64,000 bases of DNA, taken from NCBI RefSeq assembly GCF_900094805.1, contig NZ_FMAT01000002.1, forward strand, positions 186,001-250,000, read 5' to 3'. Below are positions 44,462-53,371 of the stretch, piece by piece (positions within the stretch are counted from its first letter, which is position 1; every line of letters starts with the position of its first letter). Made by a program: the position numbers and the translations under genes. This DNA comes from Arthrobacter sp. NIO-1057. GTDB taxonomy: Bacteria > Actinomycetota > Actinomycetes > Actinomycetales > Micrococcaceae. The notes beneath the pieces are model-generated. The model worked only from the letters and a program-made list of their open reading frames with translations. It made no database searches and was not told where the DNA came from.

Positions 44462-45522
44462 GCGGGCGATCCCAACTGCGCGTTGCGGCTTTTTGAGCCA
44501 GCGCCATACGCGGACAGAACCGATGAAATCAAATATCCCAGGAGTACGATCCCGACGATCAACATCAAAACGCCCAGCCCACTCAGAGACCAGGAGAACG
44601 CTACCTGCCACGGGTCATAGGACACTTCCGCGCCCGCCCCCTCATCCACCTTTTGCCCCACGATGTAGGTAGCTCGCTGAGACATGTTATAGACAGCGGC
44701 GGCCGCCATCCACAGCAGCGGCACCGCTTGCAGACAAAGGAATGCGCTAAATCCTGAACTGAGGACGTAGCCGTTATGGGTTCGCACCGCAGCATCAAAC
44801 TCTATGAGGGATTCACCGCGCAGGCTCGGGCGACGGGTATTTTTGTTCAGCGCCAACAGGGTCAGCAACAGTCCAAGTACAAGCAAAATGGCCACAGGCA
44901 ACCCGTAGTACCACCCTGGGAACGGTCCGGTAGAACTTACACCCATGATGTTTTGCGTAACAACCATATTTTCGTCGACCACTGCTTCGTTGGCCGACTG
45001 GAAAGTGATTTGACGGTATAGGCCACGATCATCAGTCGATGAAAGGATTCCGGCAACCACAATCCCCAAAATTGATACCGCGAAGAGGACGAGCGGCAGA
45101 ACCAATCCCCACGCTGGGCCAAACATGCTCGTCGTTCGAGGAATCAAACCGGCACTGACGCGCGTACCGGTATTTACCGACTCGGTCTTGGGTTCATAGG
45201 GAATTGGCCAACAAATCAAGACCAGGACAACGAGTACCCAGATTGTTGCTGGAGCAGCTACCAGCGTTAGCCCGCCGGACTTGATGAATACCTGGTGCAA
45301 CACCAGCGTGGCGATACCGCCCAAAACCGCAACAATCACAGCAGCCAAGTTGCGACGGCGCACTGTTTGCGCAATGCGTTCGGCCTGCTGCAGATCATTT
45401 CCAGCTCCAAGCATGGAGTTGGTGAGGCTCTTTCGGCGATGCGGCAAGAGGTCGCGCCGAAGCACAACGATCAGCACTACAGCGAAGCCAACAATCGCAA
45501 TGATTGGGATCAAATTACCCAT
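44458..45522 (-). CDS. Polytopic membrane protein cotranscribed with GntR regulator
   Basis: A 354-residue membrane protein with about seven hydrophobic segments (residues about 3-20, 60-78, 86-104, 140-160, 205-225, 262-280 and 315-340) and two long loops. It resembles the DUF1648/SdpI-like architecture that pairs with YtrA-type regulators, but I see no clear signature motif. First gene of the operon; promoter region contains tandem 21-nt repeats. Confidence 0.6.
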   Translation of the reverse strand: MGNLIPIIAIVGFAVVLIVVLRRDLLPHRRKSLTNSMLGAGNDLQQAERIAQTVRRRNLAAVIVAVLGGIATLVLHQVFIKSGGLTLVAAPATIWVLVVLVLICWPIPYEPKTESVNTGTRVSAGLIPRTTSMFGPAWGLVLPLVLFAVSILGIVVAGILSSTDDRGLYRQITFQSANEAVVDENMVVTQNIMGVSSTGPFPGWYYGLPVAILLVLGLLLTLLALNKNTRRPSLRGESLIEFDAAVRTHNGYVLSSGFSAFLCLQAVPLLWMAAAAVYNMSQRATYIVGQKVDEGAGAEVSYDPWQVAFSWSLSGLGVLMLIVGIVLLGYLISSVLSAYGAGSKSRNAQLGSPA

Positions 45523-45563
45523 AGCCTTGTCTCCATTCAGCGGTGCAAAAAGCTCTCATCCTT

Positions 45564-45620
45564 GTACCAACAGGACAATACAAGCAAGTGAATGGCCTCG
45601 TGCCAATAGGTTGATACAAG
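45564..45620. promoter_or_regulatory. Tandem 21-nt operator repeats for the GntR operon
   Basis: Two copies, GTACCAACAGG...ATACAAG at 45564-45584 and GTGCCAATAGG...ATACAAG at 45600-45620, differ at five positions and start 36 nt apart. They lie 42-98 nt upstream of the membrane-protein start on the minus strand, where a YtrA-type GntR dimer would bind. Between here and the SHOCT gene a separate TTGGTAAAACCAA palindrome occurs at 45660-45672. Confidence 0.65.
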
Positions 45621-45779
45621 ATGCGTCGCTCATACATCCCGAAAATATTTCATTGCAATTTGGTAAAACCAATAATTGGCGCAGTGAATTCTTGGAGAAC
45701 CGTGGTTCACTAGCAAGAAGGCAGGACATAGTGCGTAAGCGTAGCGCCTAGCTGCTCTAACAATGTCAGTTCGCACAGA

Positions 45780-46202
45780 ATGGTTGGTGCCATGGAAGCA
45801 AGCTCAATGATTACTGCAGAAGCGATTCCGGATACCGGAGACAACACCAGTTTCGGCTACATCGACGCTACCCCGTCGACTGGCTCTACTTTTATGGATG
45901 CAATGTTCTCGGCAATGCCGATAATTATGGGCGCAGTCGTGGTGCTCTTCATTGCCGTGATTGCGTTCATCATCTACGCCCAGGTGCGAAACTACCGCAA
46001 AATCAAGAGTGCAGGCATGGATCCGATGACCCTTGAGTCAGAGCTGAAAACGAAGTTGGTTCAATCCAATTTGCTGGCGCCCAAAGAATCCTTGGAGGCA
46101 AAGTTAACGGAGCTCTCCGGCCTGTTGACCCGCGGGGTGATTACGAACGAGGAATACACGCAGGCGCGCCAGGATCTACTCAAGGCCTGGCGCCAGGGGT
46201 GA
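45780..46202 (+). CDS. SHOCT-domain single-pass membrane protein
   Basis: A 140-residue protein with one membrane segment (about 47-68) and a C-terminal SHOCT motif (LLTRGVITNEEYTQARQDLL, about 117-136), a short oligomerisation tail. An N-terminal acidic stretch faces outward. Role unknown. Divergent from the GntR operon; an alternative in-frame start exists at 45792. Confidence 0.7.
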   Translation: MVGAMEASSMITAEAIPDTGDNTSFGYIDATPSTGSTFMDAMFSAMPIIMGAVVVLFIAVIAFIIYAQVRNYRKIKSAGMDPMTLESELKTKLVQSNLLAPKESLEAKLTELSGLLTRGVITNEEYTQARQDLLKAWRQG

Positions 46203-46234
46203 AACAGATCATCCCTGAGGCTGATTGACCCGAC

Positions 46235-46250
46235 GTTACCATAGGGTAAC
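46235..46250. promoter_or_regulatory. GTTACC-N4-GGTAAC palindrome upstream of SGNH hydrolase
   Basis: GTTACCATAGGGTAAC is a 16-bp perfect inverted repeat with 6-bp arms, 10 nt before the SGNH start codon. It resembles sites of actinobacterial TetR-type lipid regulators, but the regulator is not in the window. Confidence 0.45.
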
Positions 46251-46260
46251 AATGTAGATT

Positions 46261-47118
46261 GTGGCTAAAGATTTTAATGCAGATGCTCCCGTTCCCGTAG
46301 AAGAAAATCTCCATCCTTGGCGGCGCTATGTAGCCTTGGGTGACTCATTCACCGAAGGAATCGGCGATCCCGATCCATCAAATCCCGGCCGACACCTTGG
46401 TTGGGCCGATCGCCTGGCCCAGGAACTGAGCAGCACGGTTCCAGATTTTGCCTACGCGAACCTGGCGATCCGTGGCCGGTTGATCGGGCAAATTGTGGAC
46501 GAACAGGTGGCGCCGGCCATCGATTTAAGGCCAGATCTCATTTCACTATGCGCAGGCGGAAATGATGTGCTGCGTCCCGGCGGGGATCCAGATAAGATCG
46601 CCGACATCCTCGACAAGGCGGTCGCCAAGCTCAGCGCGACGGGTGCGACCCTGCTGATCGTCACCGGACCGGATATTCGCGATACCCCGGTGCTCGGCAG
46701 CATCCGCGGCAAGGTCGCGATCTACAACGAAAATATTCGCACCGTGGCCGCGCGCTACGACGCGGTCGTGGGCGACATGTGGGCCTTGCGCGAACTGCAC
46801 CAGTCGCAAATGTGGGCACCGGATCGCCTGCACTTCTCCCCCATGGGTCACCAGCGCATCGCTGCCATGGCCCTAGACGCCCTCAATGTCCCACACTCGA
46901 TCAATACCGAGGTGGAGCCGGTCATCGATGAGCGTAGCTGGCGCGAGGCACGCATCGAGGACCTGCAGTGGGCGCGCGAGCACCTGGCCCCGTGGGTATT
47001 GCGCCGGCTGCGCCACCAGTCCTCCGGTGATGGGATCACCGCGAAGCGCCCTTCGGCGACGCCGTTTACGGCCGCTAAGCCCAACGATTCTTTGGGTGCC
47101 GGAGACAGCGCGCAGTAG
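46261..47118 (+). CDS. SGNH/GDSL-family hydrolase
   Basis: A 285-residue cytoplasmic or surface esterase of the SGNH fold. RYVALGDSFTEGIGDPDP (about 24-41) holds the Ser nucleophile block; NLAIRGRL the Gly; LCAGGNDVLRP (about 95-105) the Asn; and APDRLHFSPMGHQRIA (about 182-197) the Asp and His. A C-terminal polar tail is poorly conserved. GTG start with no ribosome binding site, directly after a palindrome; the mRNA could be leaderless. Substrate unknown. Confidence 0.88.
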   Translation: MAKDFNADAPVPVEENLHPWRRYVALGDSFTEGIGDPDPSNPGRHLGWADRLAQELSSTVPDFAYANLAIRGRLIGQIVDEQVAPAIDLRPDLISLCAGGNDVLRPGGDPDKIADILDKAVAKLSATGATLLIVTGPDIRDTPVLGSIRGKVAIYNENIRTVAARYDAVVGDMWALRELHQSQMWAPDRLHFSPMGHQRIAAMALDALNVPHSINTEVEPVIDERSWREARIEDLQWAREHLAPWVLRRLRHQSSGDGITAKRPSATPFTAAKPNDSLGAGDSAQ

Positions 47119-47146
47119 GATCCGCGCATCAGGTTATCGAATAGCA

Positions 47147-47190
47147 AAAGGGGCAGCGACCACCGAAAACTGGTGGTTACTACCCCTTTA
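47147..47190. terminator. Bidirectional intrinsic terminator
   Basis: AAAGGGG...ACCACC and GGTGGT...CCCCTTT form an imperfect stem with a 6-nt loop between two convergent genes; the minus strand ends CCCCTTTTGC, the plus strand CCCCTTTAGC. Confidence 0.75.
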
Positions 47191-47196
47191 GCTGTG

Positions 47197-48333
47197 CTAT
47201 GAGTGGCTAAAGACCTGGGCGCGCAACACCGAGTCGAGCTGGCTCGCGTCGGTCAGAAAACCGTCATGGCCGATCGGCGAATCGATGTAGTGCACCGGTG
47301 ACTTGGTGGGCAAACTGGCGGCTAATTTCTCGGACTGCTCCGGGAAATACAACCGGTCAGAACTCACCGCAGCCACCACCACGTTCACCGCCTGCAAACG
47401 AGCCAGGGCCGCGCTCAACGATTCATAACCGCGTGCCACATCGTGGCTCATCAACGCTTCGGTGAGCAACAGGTAGCTGTTGGCATCAAAACGATTAGCC
47501 AATTTGGTCGCCTGATGATCCAGGTAGCTTTCGACCTGGTAACGACCACGCGGGCCATCCAATTGGCCGGTAGGCTGCTCCCCAGGCTGTGGCTTGCGAC
47601 CAAAGCGGGTCTCGAGTTCGGCCTCGGAACGGTAGGTGATGTGGGCTAGACGCCGCGCCAAGCCCAGCCCGGCATCAGGTCGTGCATCCTGAGTGTAGTA
47701 ATCGCCGCCGTGGAAGTGCGGATCAAGGCGGATGGCCTGGGTCTGCACCTGAGCGAAGGCGATCTGTTCGGCGGTGGCCTGCGCACAGGAGGCCATCACC
47801 ACCAGGTTCTTGACCTGCTCGGGAAACTCGACCGCGTATTCCAGGGCCCGCGCCCCACCCATCGAGCCACCAATCACCGCATGCCAGGTGCTAATTCCTA
47901 GCTGCTTGGCCAGGCGCGCTTCGAGGCGCACCGAGTCCTTGATGGTCACAAAGGGGAAGCGTGAACCGTAGGGCACACCATGCTCATCCGGCGAGGACGG
48001 TCCGGTGGACCCATTGCAACCGCCGACCATATTCACCGCGAGCACGAAATACTTGTTGGTATCGATGGTCGCCCCGGGGCCAACAAATCCGTCCCACCAG
48101 CCGGCGGTTTGCGCATCGCCCTGGGCGACGTGGGCGTCACCGGTCAGCGCGTGCATCACCAGGACGGCGTTGGTCCCGGCCATATCGAGGGTACCCCAGG
48201 TTTCGTAGGCCAATTCCACTTCTGGCAGGTAGCCGCCAAATTCGAAGTGGTGCTCGCCGACGGCGCTACGGCGCATCATGCCGTGCTGGCCTTCGGCGAG
48301 CTGTGGTGATGCGGTGGTCGCAATGGATGCCAT
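47197..48333 (-). CDS. metX: Homoserine O-acetyltransferase
   Basis: A 378-residue alpha/beta-hydrolase-fold acyltransferase making O-acetylhomoserine for methionine synthesis. The nucleophile elbow is VIGGSMGGARALEYA; NMVGGCNGSTGPSSPDEHG is the diagnostic MetX loop; the catalytic Asp and His are near YFPEQSEKLAA and PIGHDGF. It follows metY by 2 nt on the same strand, so both are under the upstream SAM-IV riboswitch. Confidence 0.96.
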   Translation of the reverse strand: MASIATTASPQLAEGQHGMMRRSAVGEHHFEFGGYLPEVELAYETWGTLDMAGTNAVLVMHALTGDAHVAQGDAQTAGWWDGFVGPGATIDTNKYFVLAVNMVGGCNGSTGPSSPDEHGVPYGSRFPFVTIKDSVRLEARLAKQLGISTWHAVIGGSMGGARALEYAVEFPEQVKNLVVMASCAQATAEQIAFAQVQTQAIRLDPHFHGGDYYTQDARPDAGLGLARRLAHITYRSEAELETRFGRKPQPGEQPTGQLDGPRGRYQVESYLDHQATKLANRFDANSYLLLTEALMSHDVARGYESLSAALARLQAVNVVVAAVSSDRLYFPEQSEKLAASLPTKSPVHYIDSPIGHDGFLTDASQLDSVLRAQVFSHS

Positions 48334-48335
48334 GC

Positions 48336-49706
48336 TTAGAGAGTTTCCTGCAATTCCTTGTTTGGTTCTTCGTTCGTTTCCTCGCCCTGGCCAAGAGCCG
48401 CAACAGCGTTGAAGCCTAGTTCCAGGTCGGCCAGAATGTCCTTGATGTTTTCCAGTCCGACGCTCAGGCGCACCAGGGACGGGCTCACGCCAGCGGCGAT
48501 CTGCTCGGCCTCGGAGAGCTGGGCATGGGTGGTGGAAGCCGGGTGGATCACCAGGGAACGGACATCGCCGATATTGGCCACATTGGAGTGCAACTCCAGG
48601 GCGTCGACAAAGGCCTGACCTGCCGCGGAGCCACCATCAAGCTCAAATGCGATGACCGATCCGGCACCGTGTTGCGAGTACTTCTTGGCACGCTCAAACC
48701 ACGGTGAGGAGGCCAGGCCCGCGTAGGCGACCTTCTGCACTTCGGCGCGAGCTTCCAGCCACTTGGCCACCGCCAGCGCATTTTCGCCGTGACGCTCAAC
48801 GCGCAGGGACAGGGTTTCAAGTCCCTGGGCGATCAGGAAGGCGTTGAATGGGGCGACCGCGGAGCCCAGATCGCGCAACAGCTGCACGCGAGCCTTGAGG
48901 ATGTAGGCGAGATTGGCCCCGAGGATGCCGTTGACACCCAAGTCACGGGCGAAGACTAGGCCGTTGTAGGACTCGTCCGGGGTGTTGAAGCCTTCAAAGC
49001 GCTGCGGATCCTTGGCGAAGTCGAAGTTGCCCGAGTCCACGATCACTCCGGCGATCGCATTGCCGTGCCCACCGAGGAACTTGGTGGCCGAGTGGATCAC
49101 GATGTCCGCACCAAACTCGATCGGACGAATCAGGTAGGGGGTGGCCAGGGTGTTATCCACCAGCAGCGGCACACCATTTTCGTGGGCGATCGCGGCGATC
49201 GCTTCAATATCCAGCACGTCCTGACGTGGGTTGGAAATGGTTTCGCCGAAGAATGCCTTGGTGTTTTCACGCACCGCCTCACGCCAGTGATCCAGGTTAT
49301 CCGGGTCGGCCACGAAGGTGACCTCAATGCCCAGGCGCTTCAGGGTGTGCTTGAGCAGGTTCTGGGTTCCGCCGTACAGGCTGGGGCTGGCCACAATGTG
49401 ATCGCCGGCCTCGGCAAGGTTCAGGATCGCAAAGGTGGTGGCGGCCTGACCCGAGGAGAGCAGCAGTGCTCCCACGCCGCCTTCCAGATCGGCGATCCGT
49501 GTTTCGACCGCGTCGGTGGTGGGGTTACCGATGCGCGTGTAGATCGGTTCCAGTTCGGCCAGCGCGAAACGGGCTGCGGCACTTTCGGCGCTCGGGAAGA
49601 CGAAGGATGTGGTCTGGAAAATCGGCAGGGCTCGGGCGCCGGTGGTGGGATCCGGGGTTTGGCCGGAGTGGATCTGACGGGTTTCAAATGACCAGTTGCT
49701 GCTCAT
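48336..49706 (-). CDS. metY: O-acetylhomoserine aminocarboxypropyltransferase (sulfhydrylase)
   Basis: A 456-residue PLP enzyme of the Cys/Met metabolism family that uses sulfide to make homocysteine from O-acetylhomoserine. SSGQAATTFAILNLA is the cofactor phosphate region; the PLP lysine is in IHSATKFLGGHG; PSLVRLSVGLENIKD is the family end. Start at 49706 (MSSNWSFETRQIHSG) has GGAGGAAACC directly upstream; longer frames run into the riboswitch. With metX it forms the direct-sulfhydrylation branch of methionine biosynthesis. Confidence 0.96.
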   Translation of the reverse strand: MSSNWSFETRQIHSGQTPDPTTGARALPIFQTTSFVFPSAESAAARFALAELEPIYTRIGNPTTDAVETRIADLEGGVGALLLSSGQAATTFAILNLAEAGDHIVASPSLYGGTQNLLKHTLKRLGIEVTFVADPDNLDHWREAVRENTKAFFGETISNPRQDVLDIEAIAAIAHENGVPLLVDNTLATPYLIRPIEFGADIVIHSATKFLGGHGNAIAGVIVDSGNFDFAKDPQRFEGFNTPDESYNGLVFARDLGVNGILGANLAYILKARVQLLRDLGSAVAPFNAFLIAQGLETLSLRVERHGENALAVAKWLEARAEVQKVAYAGLASSPWFERAKKYSQHGAGSVIAFELDGGSAAGQAFVDALELHSNVANIGDVRSLVIHPASTTHAQLSEAEQIAAGVSPSLVRLSVGLENIKDILADLELGFNAVAALGQGEETNEEPNKELQETL

Positions 49707-49794
49707 GGTTTCCTCCAAAATAGTTGTATGACTTTGGGGTAGACCACTGAGAAGACACCGATGGAAGTACCTCATCAAGAAGCCTTCCAGGGTT

Positions 49795-49917
49795 ACCCGC
49801 GCTTGTCCTTAGCCGCCTTGTGAGCCCAAGGGCCAGGTCTTCACCCGGGGCACCCCACCGCGGTTGGAGGGTTGCCGCCCAGTAAGCCGGGGCTTGTTAC
49901 TGGGACTCATGACCTGC
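49795..49917 (-). promoter_or_regulatory. SAM-IV riboswitch controlling metY-metX
   Basis: On the minus strand GGTCATGAG...CAGTAACAAGCCCCGGCTTACTG, GGCGGCAACCCTCCAACCGC, GGTGGGGTGCCCCGGGTGA and AGACC match the actinobacterial SAM-IV aptamer: the outer GGTC/GACC stem, the CCCCGG hairpin, and the highly conserved CGGCAACCCTCC and GGTGGGGTGCC blocks. A CCTTG-loop-CAAGG hairpin follows as the 3' pseudoknot arm. It lies about 90 nt before metY. SAM binding would lower expression. Confidence 0.92.
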
Positions 49918-50087
49918 TTCCAGTGTGCCCGAAAACCGAAGATCTTTGCAATGCGGGCGCCCCAAATTGGTCGTAATCGGTCATATTTCACACAGTAAGC
50001 ATTTTTGTCGCAGAGAATTCGATGGGGCACAGACGCATTAGGATCACCTAAGTAGAGACTGCGGTCACATATTGCCATGATTGGCAC

Positions 50088-50732
50088 ATGATGAGGCTAG
50101 ATCACGTAAGTTATGCCTGTGGCCCAGATGGGCTGCTGCCAACCGCTCAAAGAATCTCCGAGTCACTCGGCTTGGAGTTCGTCAAGGGAGGCGTGCACCC
50201 CAGGTTCGGGACGCGCAATGTCATCTTCCCACTCAAGCATGGACAGTACCTCGAAGTGGTCGAGGTGCTGAACCACCCGGCCAGCGACAAGGCCCCCTTC
50301 GGCCAGGCCGTCAGGGCCCGTTCGGAGCTGGGTGGCGGCTGGATGGGCTGGTGCGTTTCGGTGGACGATCTATCCAGCGCCGAAGACCGACTGGGCCGCA
50401 AGGCGGTTCCGGGCAACCGCAAGTTCCCCGATGGCCGCGAGCTGACCTGGCAGCAGATCGGCATCAAGGGCTTGATCGCCGACCCGCAATGCCCGTACCT
50501 AATCTCCTGGGACGAGGAAGCCAAGGACCTGCATCCTTCCAAAGCCTTGGAGCCGGCCGGGGCGATCAGCGAGATCACCATTGCCGGCTCCCGCGATCGG
50601 GTGCTGGAGTGGCTGGGGCAGCCGGAAAACGTGCACCTGGGGGCAGTGACCATGGCCTACCAGGCGCCCAATGGCACTCCGGGCATCATGTCGGTGACCT
50701 TCGAAACCGAGAACGGCCCAGTGGTGTTGTAG
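50088..50732 (+). CDS. VOC-family (glyoxalase-like) protein
   Basis: A 214-residue protein of the vicinal oxygen chelate superfamily (glyoxalase_3-like domain). RLDHVSYAC (about 3-11) and RFGTRNVIFPLKHGQYLEVVEVL (about 44-66, the metal-strand region) are signatures. The second half is a similar but looser repeat. Substrate unknown. It starts divergently from the riboswitch leader. Confidence 0.78.
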   Translation: MMRLDHVSYACGPDGLLPTAQRISESLGLEFVKGGVHPRFGTRNVIFPLKHGQYLEVVEVLNHPASDKAPFGQAVRARSELGGGWMGWCVSVDDLSSAEDRLGRKAVPGNRKFPDGRELTWQQIGIKGLIADPQCPYLISWDEEAKDLHPSKALEPAGAISEITIAGSRDRVLEWLGQPENVHLGAVTMAYQAPNGTPGIMSVTFETENGPVVL

Positions 50733-50768
50733 TACATTGGCAGGTGGGGACAATGGCGTCCCCACCTT

Positions 50769-51194
50769 TCATTTTTTTGCGCCGGCATCCAGGCGCTTGC
50801 CCAGGGCAAGGATCTGAAGATCGGTGAACCCAAGACGCTCGTAGAAGCCGCGCACCGCGGTATTCTCGCTGCGCACCATCAGCTGCACCTTGGGCACGCC
50901 CCGCTCGGCGATCCAGGCGCAGGCGGCATCCACCATCGTGGCGCCCAGCCCGTAGCCCTGCCTCTGCGGGTCCACCGCCACGTAATACAGCCAGCCGCGG
51001 TGCCCATCGTGGCCGGCCATCACGGTGGCCAGAACTTGTTCATCTTCGATCATGGCCAACACCGTGGAGGTGGGGGTTTCCAAAGCGCGCCTGGCATCGG
51101 CGTAGGGATCATTCCAGGGCCGGGTCAACCCGGTGTTTTCCCACAGCGCCACAGCATCGGGAATCTGTTCTTCAGCCAGCTCGAAAATCTGCAT
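50769..51194 (-). CDS. GNAT-family N-acetyltransferase
   Basis: A 141-residue acetyltransferase. YYVAVDPQRQGYGLGATMVDAA (about 71-92; Q/R-x-x-G-x-G/A) is the acetyl-CoA loop, and FYERLGFTDL (about 121-130) the final strand-helix of the fold. Orphan; substrate unknown. Transcribed downstream of the CPBP protease, with 18 nt between. Confidence 0.88.
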   Translation of the reverse strand: MQIFELAEEQIPDAVALWENTGLTRPWNDPYADARRALETPTSTVLAMIEDEQVLATVMAGHDGHRGWLYYVAVDPQRQGYGLGATMVDAACAWIAERGVPKVQLMVRSENTAVRGFYERLGFTDLQILALGKRLDAGAKK

Positions 51195-51212
51195 TCTTGC
51201 AGTTTATCCGGG

Positions 51213-51968
51213 TTAGCCGCCGATCCCGATCGCCGGGCCGATCAACGCATATCCGACAAATCCGATGGCATCAAGCAGGAAGTGCGCGATCACCAGCGGC
51301 ATTACCCGACCGTACTTGTGGTAGACCCAGCCAAAGACCACGCCCATGAGCATATTGCCGATCATCGGCCCCACTCCCTGGTAGAGGTGGTAGCTGCCGC
51401 GGATCACCGCCGAACTGATGATCGTGGTCCACAATCCCAGCTGCAGTTTTTTGGCGTAGCTGAACAGGAAGCCGAGCATCAGCACTTCCTCGAGCACCGC
51501 ATGGCGCACCGCCGAGAGCAGCAGCACCGGCACGCTCCACCAATAGTCCCCCAGATTGGCCGCGGACAGCGCCGTAGTGATGCCCAGCGCGCGGCCGGCT
51601 GCGTAGACCCCAAGGGTGCCAAACCCCATGGCCAGGAAAAGCCCTGTGCCGGCCAGGGCGTCGCGGCCAGGTTTGCGCAGGTCAAAACCGATCTCGCGTG
51701 TGCCGAGGCCCAGGCTGCGCTTCATCAGATACAGGGCCAGCGCCACCGGCACCAGCGCAAAAAGGATATCCAGCAGCTGGTAGGACAGGTCGAAGAATTC
51801 GCGGGTGCTCAGCTGGTTGTTCAGCGAGGTAGTCTGTTCGCGCAGCGGACCCCGCGTGGCCTTATCGGCAAAACTCATGATCGAATAGATCGCGCTCTGC
51901 CCCAGCGACAGGGCAAGGACCAGGGCGATCTCGAACTTCAGGATCTTGGCATTCACGTTCTCGATCAT
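51213..51968 (-). CDS. CPBP-family intramembrane glutamic protease
   Basis: A 251-residue protein with seven to eight membrane segments. The catalytic pair is E160-E161 in VLEEVLMLGFL, the second motif H194 in RGSYHLYQG, and the third His/Asp in PLVIAHFLLDAIG. In the usual EExxxR motif Arg is replaced by Leu (EEVLMLG), a variant seen in some family members. Family members cut or modify membrane peptides; bacteriocin self-immunity is one known role. Upstream of the GNAT gene on the same strand. Confidence 0.88.
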   Translation of the reverse strand: MIENVNAKILKFEIALVLALSLGQSAIYSIMSFADKATRGPLREQTTSLNNQLSTREFFDLSYQLLDILFALVPVALALYLMKRSLGLGTREIGFDLRKPGRDALAGTGLFLAMGFGTLGVYAAGRALGITTALSAANLGDYWWSVPVLLLSAVRHAVLEEVLMLGFLFSYAKKLQLGLWTTIISSAVIRGSYHLYQGVGPMIGNMLMGVVFGWVYHKYGRVMPLVIAHFLLDAIGFVGYALIGPAIGIGG

Positions 51969-52029
51969 AGGCTGATCAGGCTGTGTGCGGGCTTTGGTAG
52001 CCTGAAGGTAGCGAATTCAAGGAGCAGCT

Positions 52030-52875
52030 GTGTCCCGTCCTGCCACGGAAGAAGAACTGTCGATCGCCCGCCGATTGCGCCCCGATCTTTCCTGGGAGCA
52101 CGCGTCGGTCAACGAGGGCGGACAGTTCCACAAGGTGGTGATCGCCAATCCGGACTCGGTGATCCGCATGGCTCGCACCATCGACGCCACCGAAGAAATG
52201 CCGCGCTCGATCAAGCTGCTTGAGCTCGTGTCCGATCAGTTGGACTACCAGATCCCGGTGGCGACCTCGCAGATCCAGACGGTGGACTCCCTGGGCTCGG
52301 TAGCCATGTCCTTCATCCCGGGCAGCGCCCATGAACCGCACTACGGGGACCCCAAAATCTTGGGCGAGCTGGTCAGCGATCTGGCCCAGGTCGAGCTTGA
52401 ACCGCTGCGCGAGCACCTGGCCTCCCCTTTTGCCTTCCGCGGCCCGTGGACCGATGAGCGCCAACAGCAGTGTTTTGATGCTTTGCCTGAAGAGTTGCGC
52501 GGCCCGGCCAGCAGCCTATGGGCGCAGCTTGATGAGCTGGCTCAGGTGCCGCCGAGTCTGGTCCATGGCGATCTGGCCGGGCACAATATGCACTGGGATG
52601 GTGAAGAACTGATCGGCATCTTGGACTGGGATCTGGCTGCCGCCTGGGATCCGGCGCTGAACACCGCGTACCTGAGCCTGTGGCACGGGTTGCAGATGGT
52701 GGATTTGATCGCTCCGACTCCCGATGAAGCCCATCGGGCGAAGATCTGGCTGGGGCTGATGAGTTTGGAGCGGCTCTCGGACACACTGTCGCGCACCGAC
52801 AATCCGAAGACCGATAAGCTCTTGCGCAAGATCGGGCCAAGAATTGAGAACGCCGCGCAGGCTGTGGGGAGCTGA
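52030..52875 (+). CDS. APH-family (macrolide 2'-phosphotransferase-like) kinase
   Basis: A 281-residue kinase-fold protein. GQFHKVVIANPDSVIRMAR holds the ATP-loop lysine region; LVHGDLAGHNMHW (about 177-189) is the catalytic H-G-D-x-x-x-x-N loop, and LIGILDWDLAA (about 193-203) the metal-binding I-D-W/x-D. This is the Mph/aminoglycoside-phosphotransferase superfamily; whether it confers resistance or has a housekeeping role cannot be told. GTG start after GGAGCAG. Confidence 0.82.
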   Translation: MSRPATEEELSIARRLRPDLSWEHASVNEGGQFHKVVIANPDSVIRMARTIDATEEMPRSIKLLELVSDQLDYQIPVATSQIQTVDSLGSVAMSFIPGSAHEPHYGDPKILGELVSDLAQVELEPLREHLASPFAFRGPWTDERQQQCFDALPEELRGPASSLWAQLDELAQVPPSLVHGDLAGHNMHWDGEELIGILDWDLAAAWDPALNTAYLSLWHGLQMVDLIAPTPDEAHRAKIWLGLMSLERLSDTLSRTDNPKTDKLLRKIGPRIENAAQAVGS

Positions 52876-52878
52876 ACA

Positions 52879-53298
52879 TTGCGAAGTAGGTCCGTGGTGC
52901 CAGCCGCTTTGCTGGCGACGTTGTCCTTGTGGCTTGGCGGATGCTCTGCCGATGATGGGCAGGTATCAGCCGACGCCCTGCACCAGGAGCATGAGTTGGC
53001 CTTCATCAGAACTGAGGTGACACAACCGAACCAAGAACTGTCGCTGGGCTTCCCACTGAACGGCGGGCAGTATTCCCTGGCCATGCAATGTTCTGGTGAG
53101 GAGAGGTCGTCCACGATTGAATGGAACACCAGCGATAGCTCGGACCACGGGGAAATCAATGTTCCCTGTTCATCCGACGGAAACGTGGTCCACCAGGAAA
53201 TTTCGCTGGGCGGGTATTCACGATTGCTTAGCTTTGATGTTTCGGGACTGCAGGGGCAACTATTGCAGGTATCGGTTGCTGGGTTCACTGGACCATAG
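52879..53298 (+). CDS. Small lipoprotein
   Basis: A 139-residue protein with a signal peptide and lipobox LWLGGCS (Cys22), so a lipid-anchored outer-face protein. A second Cys pair (about 74 and 97) probably forms a disulfide. No family recognised. TTG start 3 nt after the kinase stop, so translationally coupled. Confidence 0.6.
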   Translation: MRSRSVVPAALLATLSLWLGGCSADDGQVSADALHQEHELAFIRTEVTQPNQELSLGFPLNGGQYSLAMQCSGEERSSTIEWNTSDSSDHGEINVPCSSDGNVVHQEISLGGYSRLLSFDVSGLQGQLLQVSVAGFTGP

Positions 53299-53327
53299 AT
53301 AGTAATTGAATACCTGCCAGGTACAGC

Positions 53328-53363
53328 AAAGGCCCATCCAAGCTCGAAGCTTGGATGGGCCTA
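53328..53363. terminator. Intrinsic terminator of the kinase/lipoprotein unit
   Basis: AGGCCCATCCAAGCT and AGCTTGGATGGGCCT: a perfect 15-bp stem with a 3-nt loop between convergent genes. U-runs are poor on both strands. Confidence 0.7.
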
Positions 53364-53371
53364 TGTGCGGT

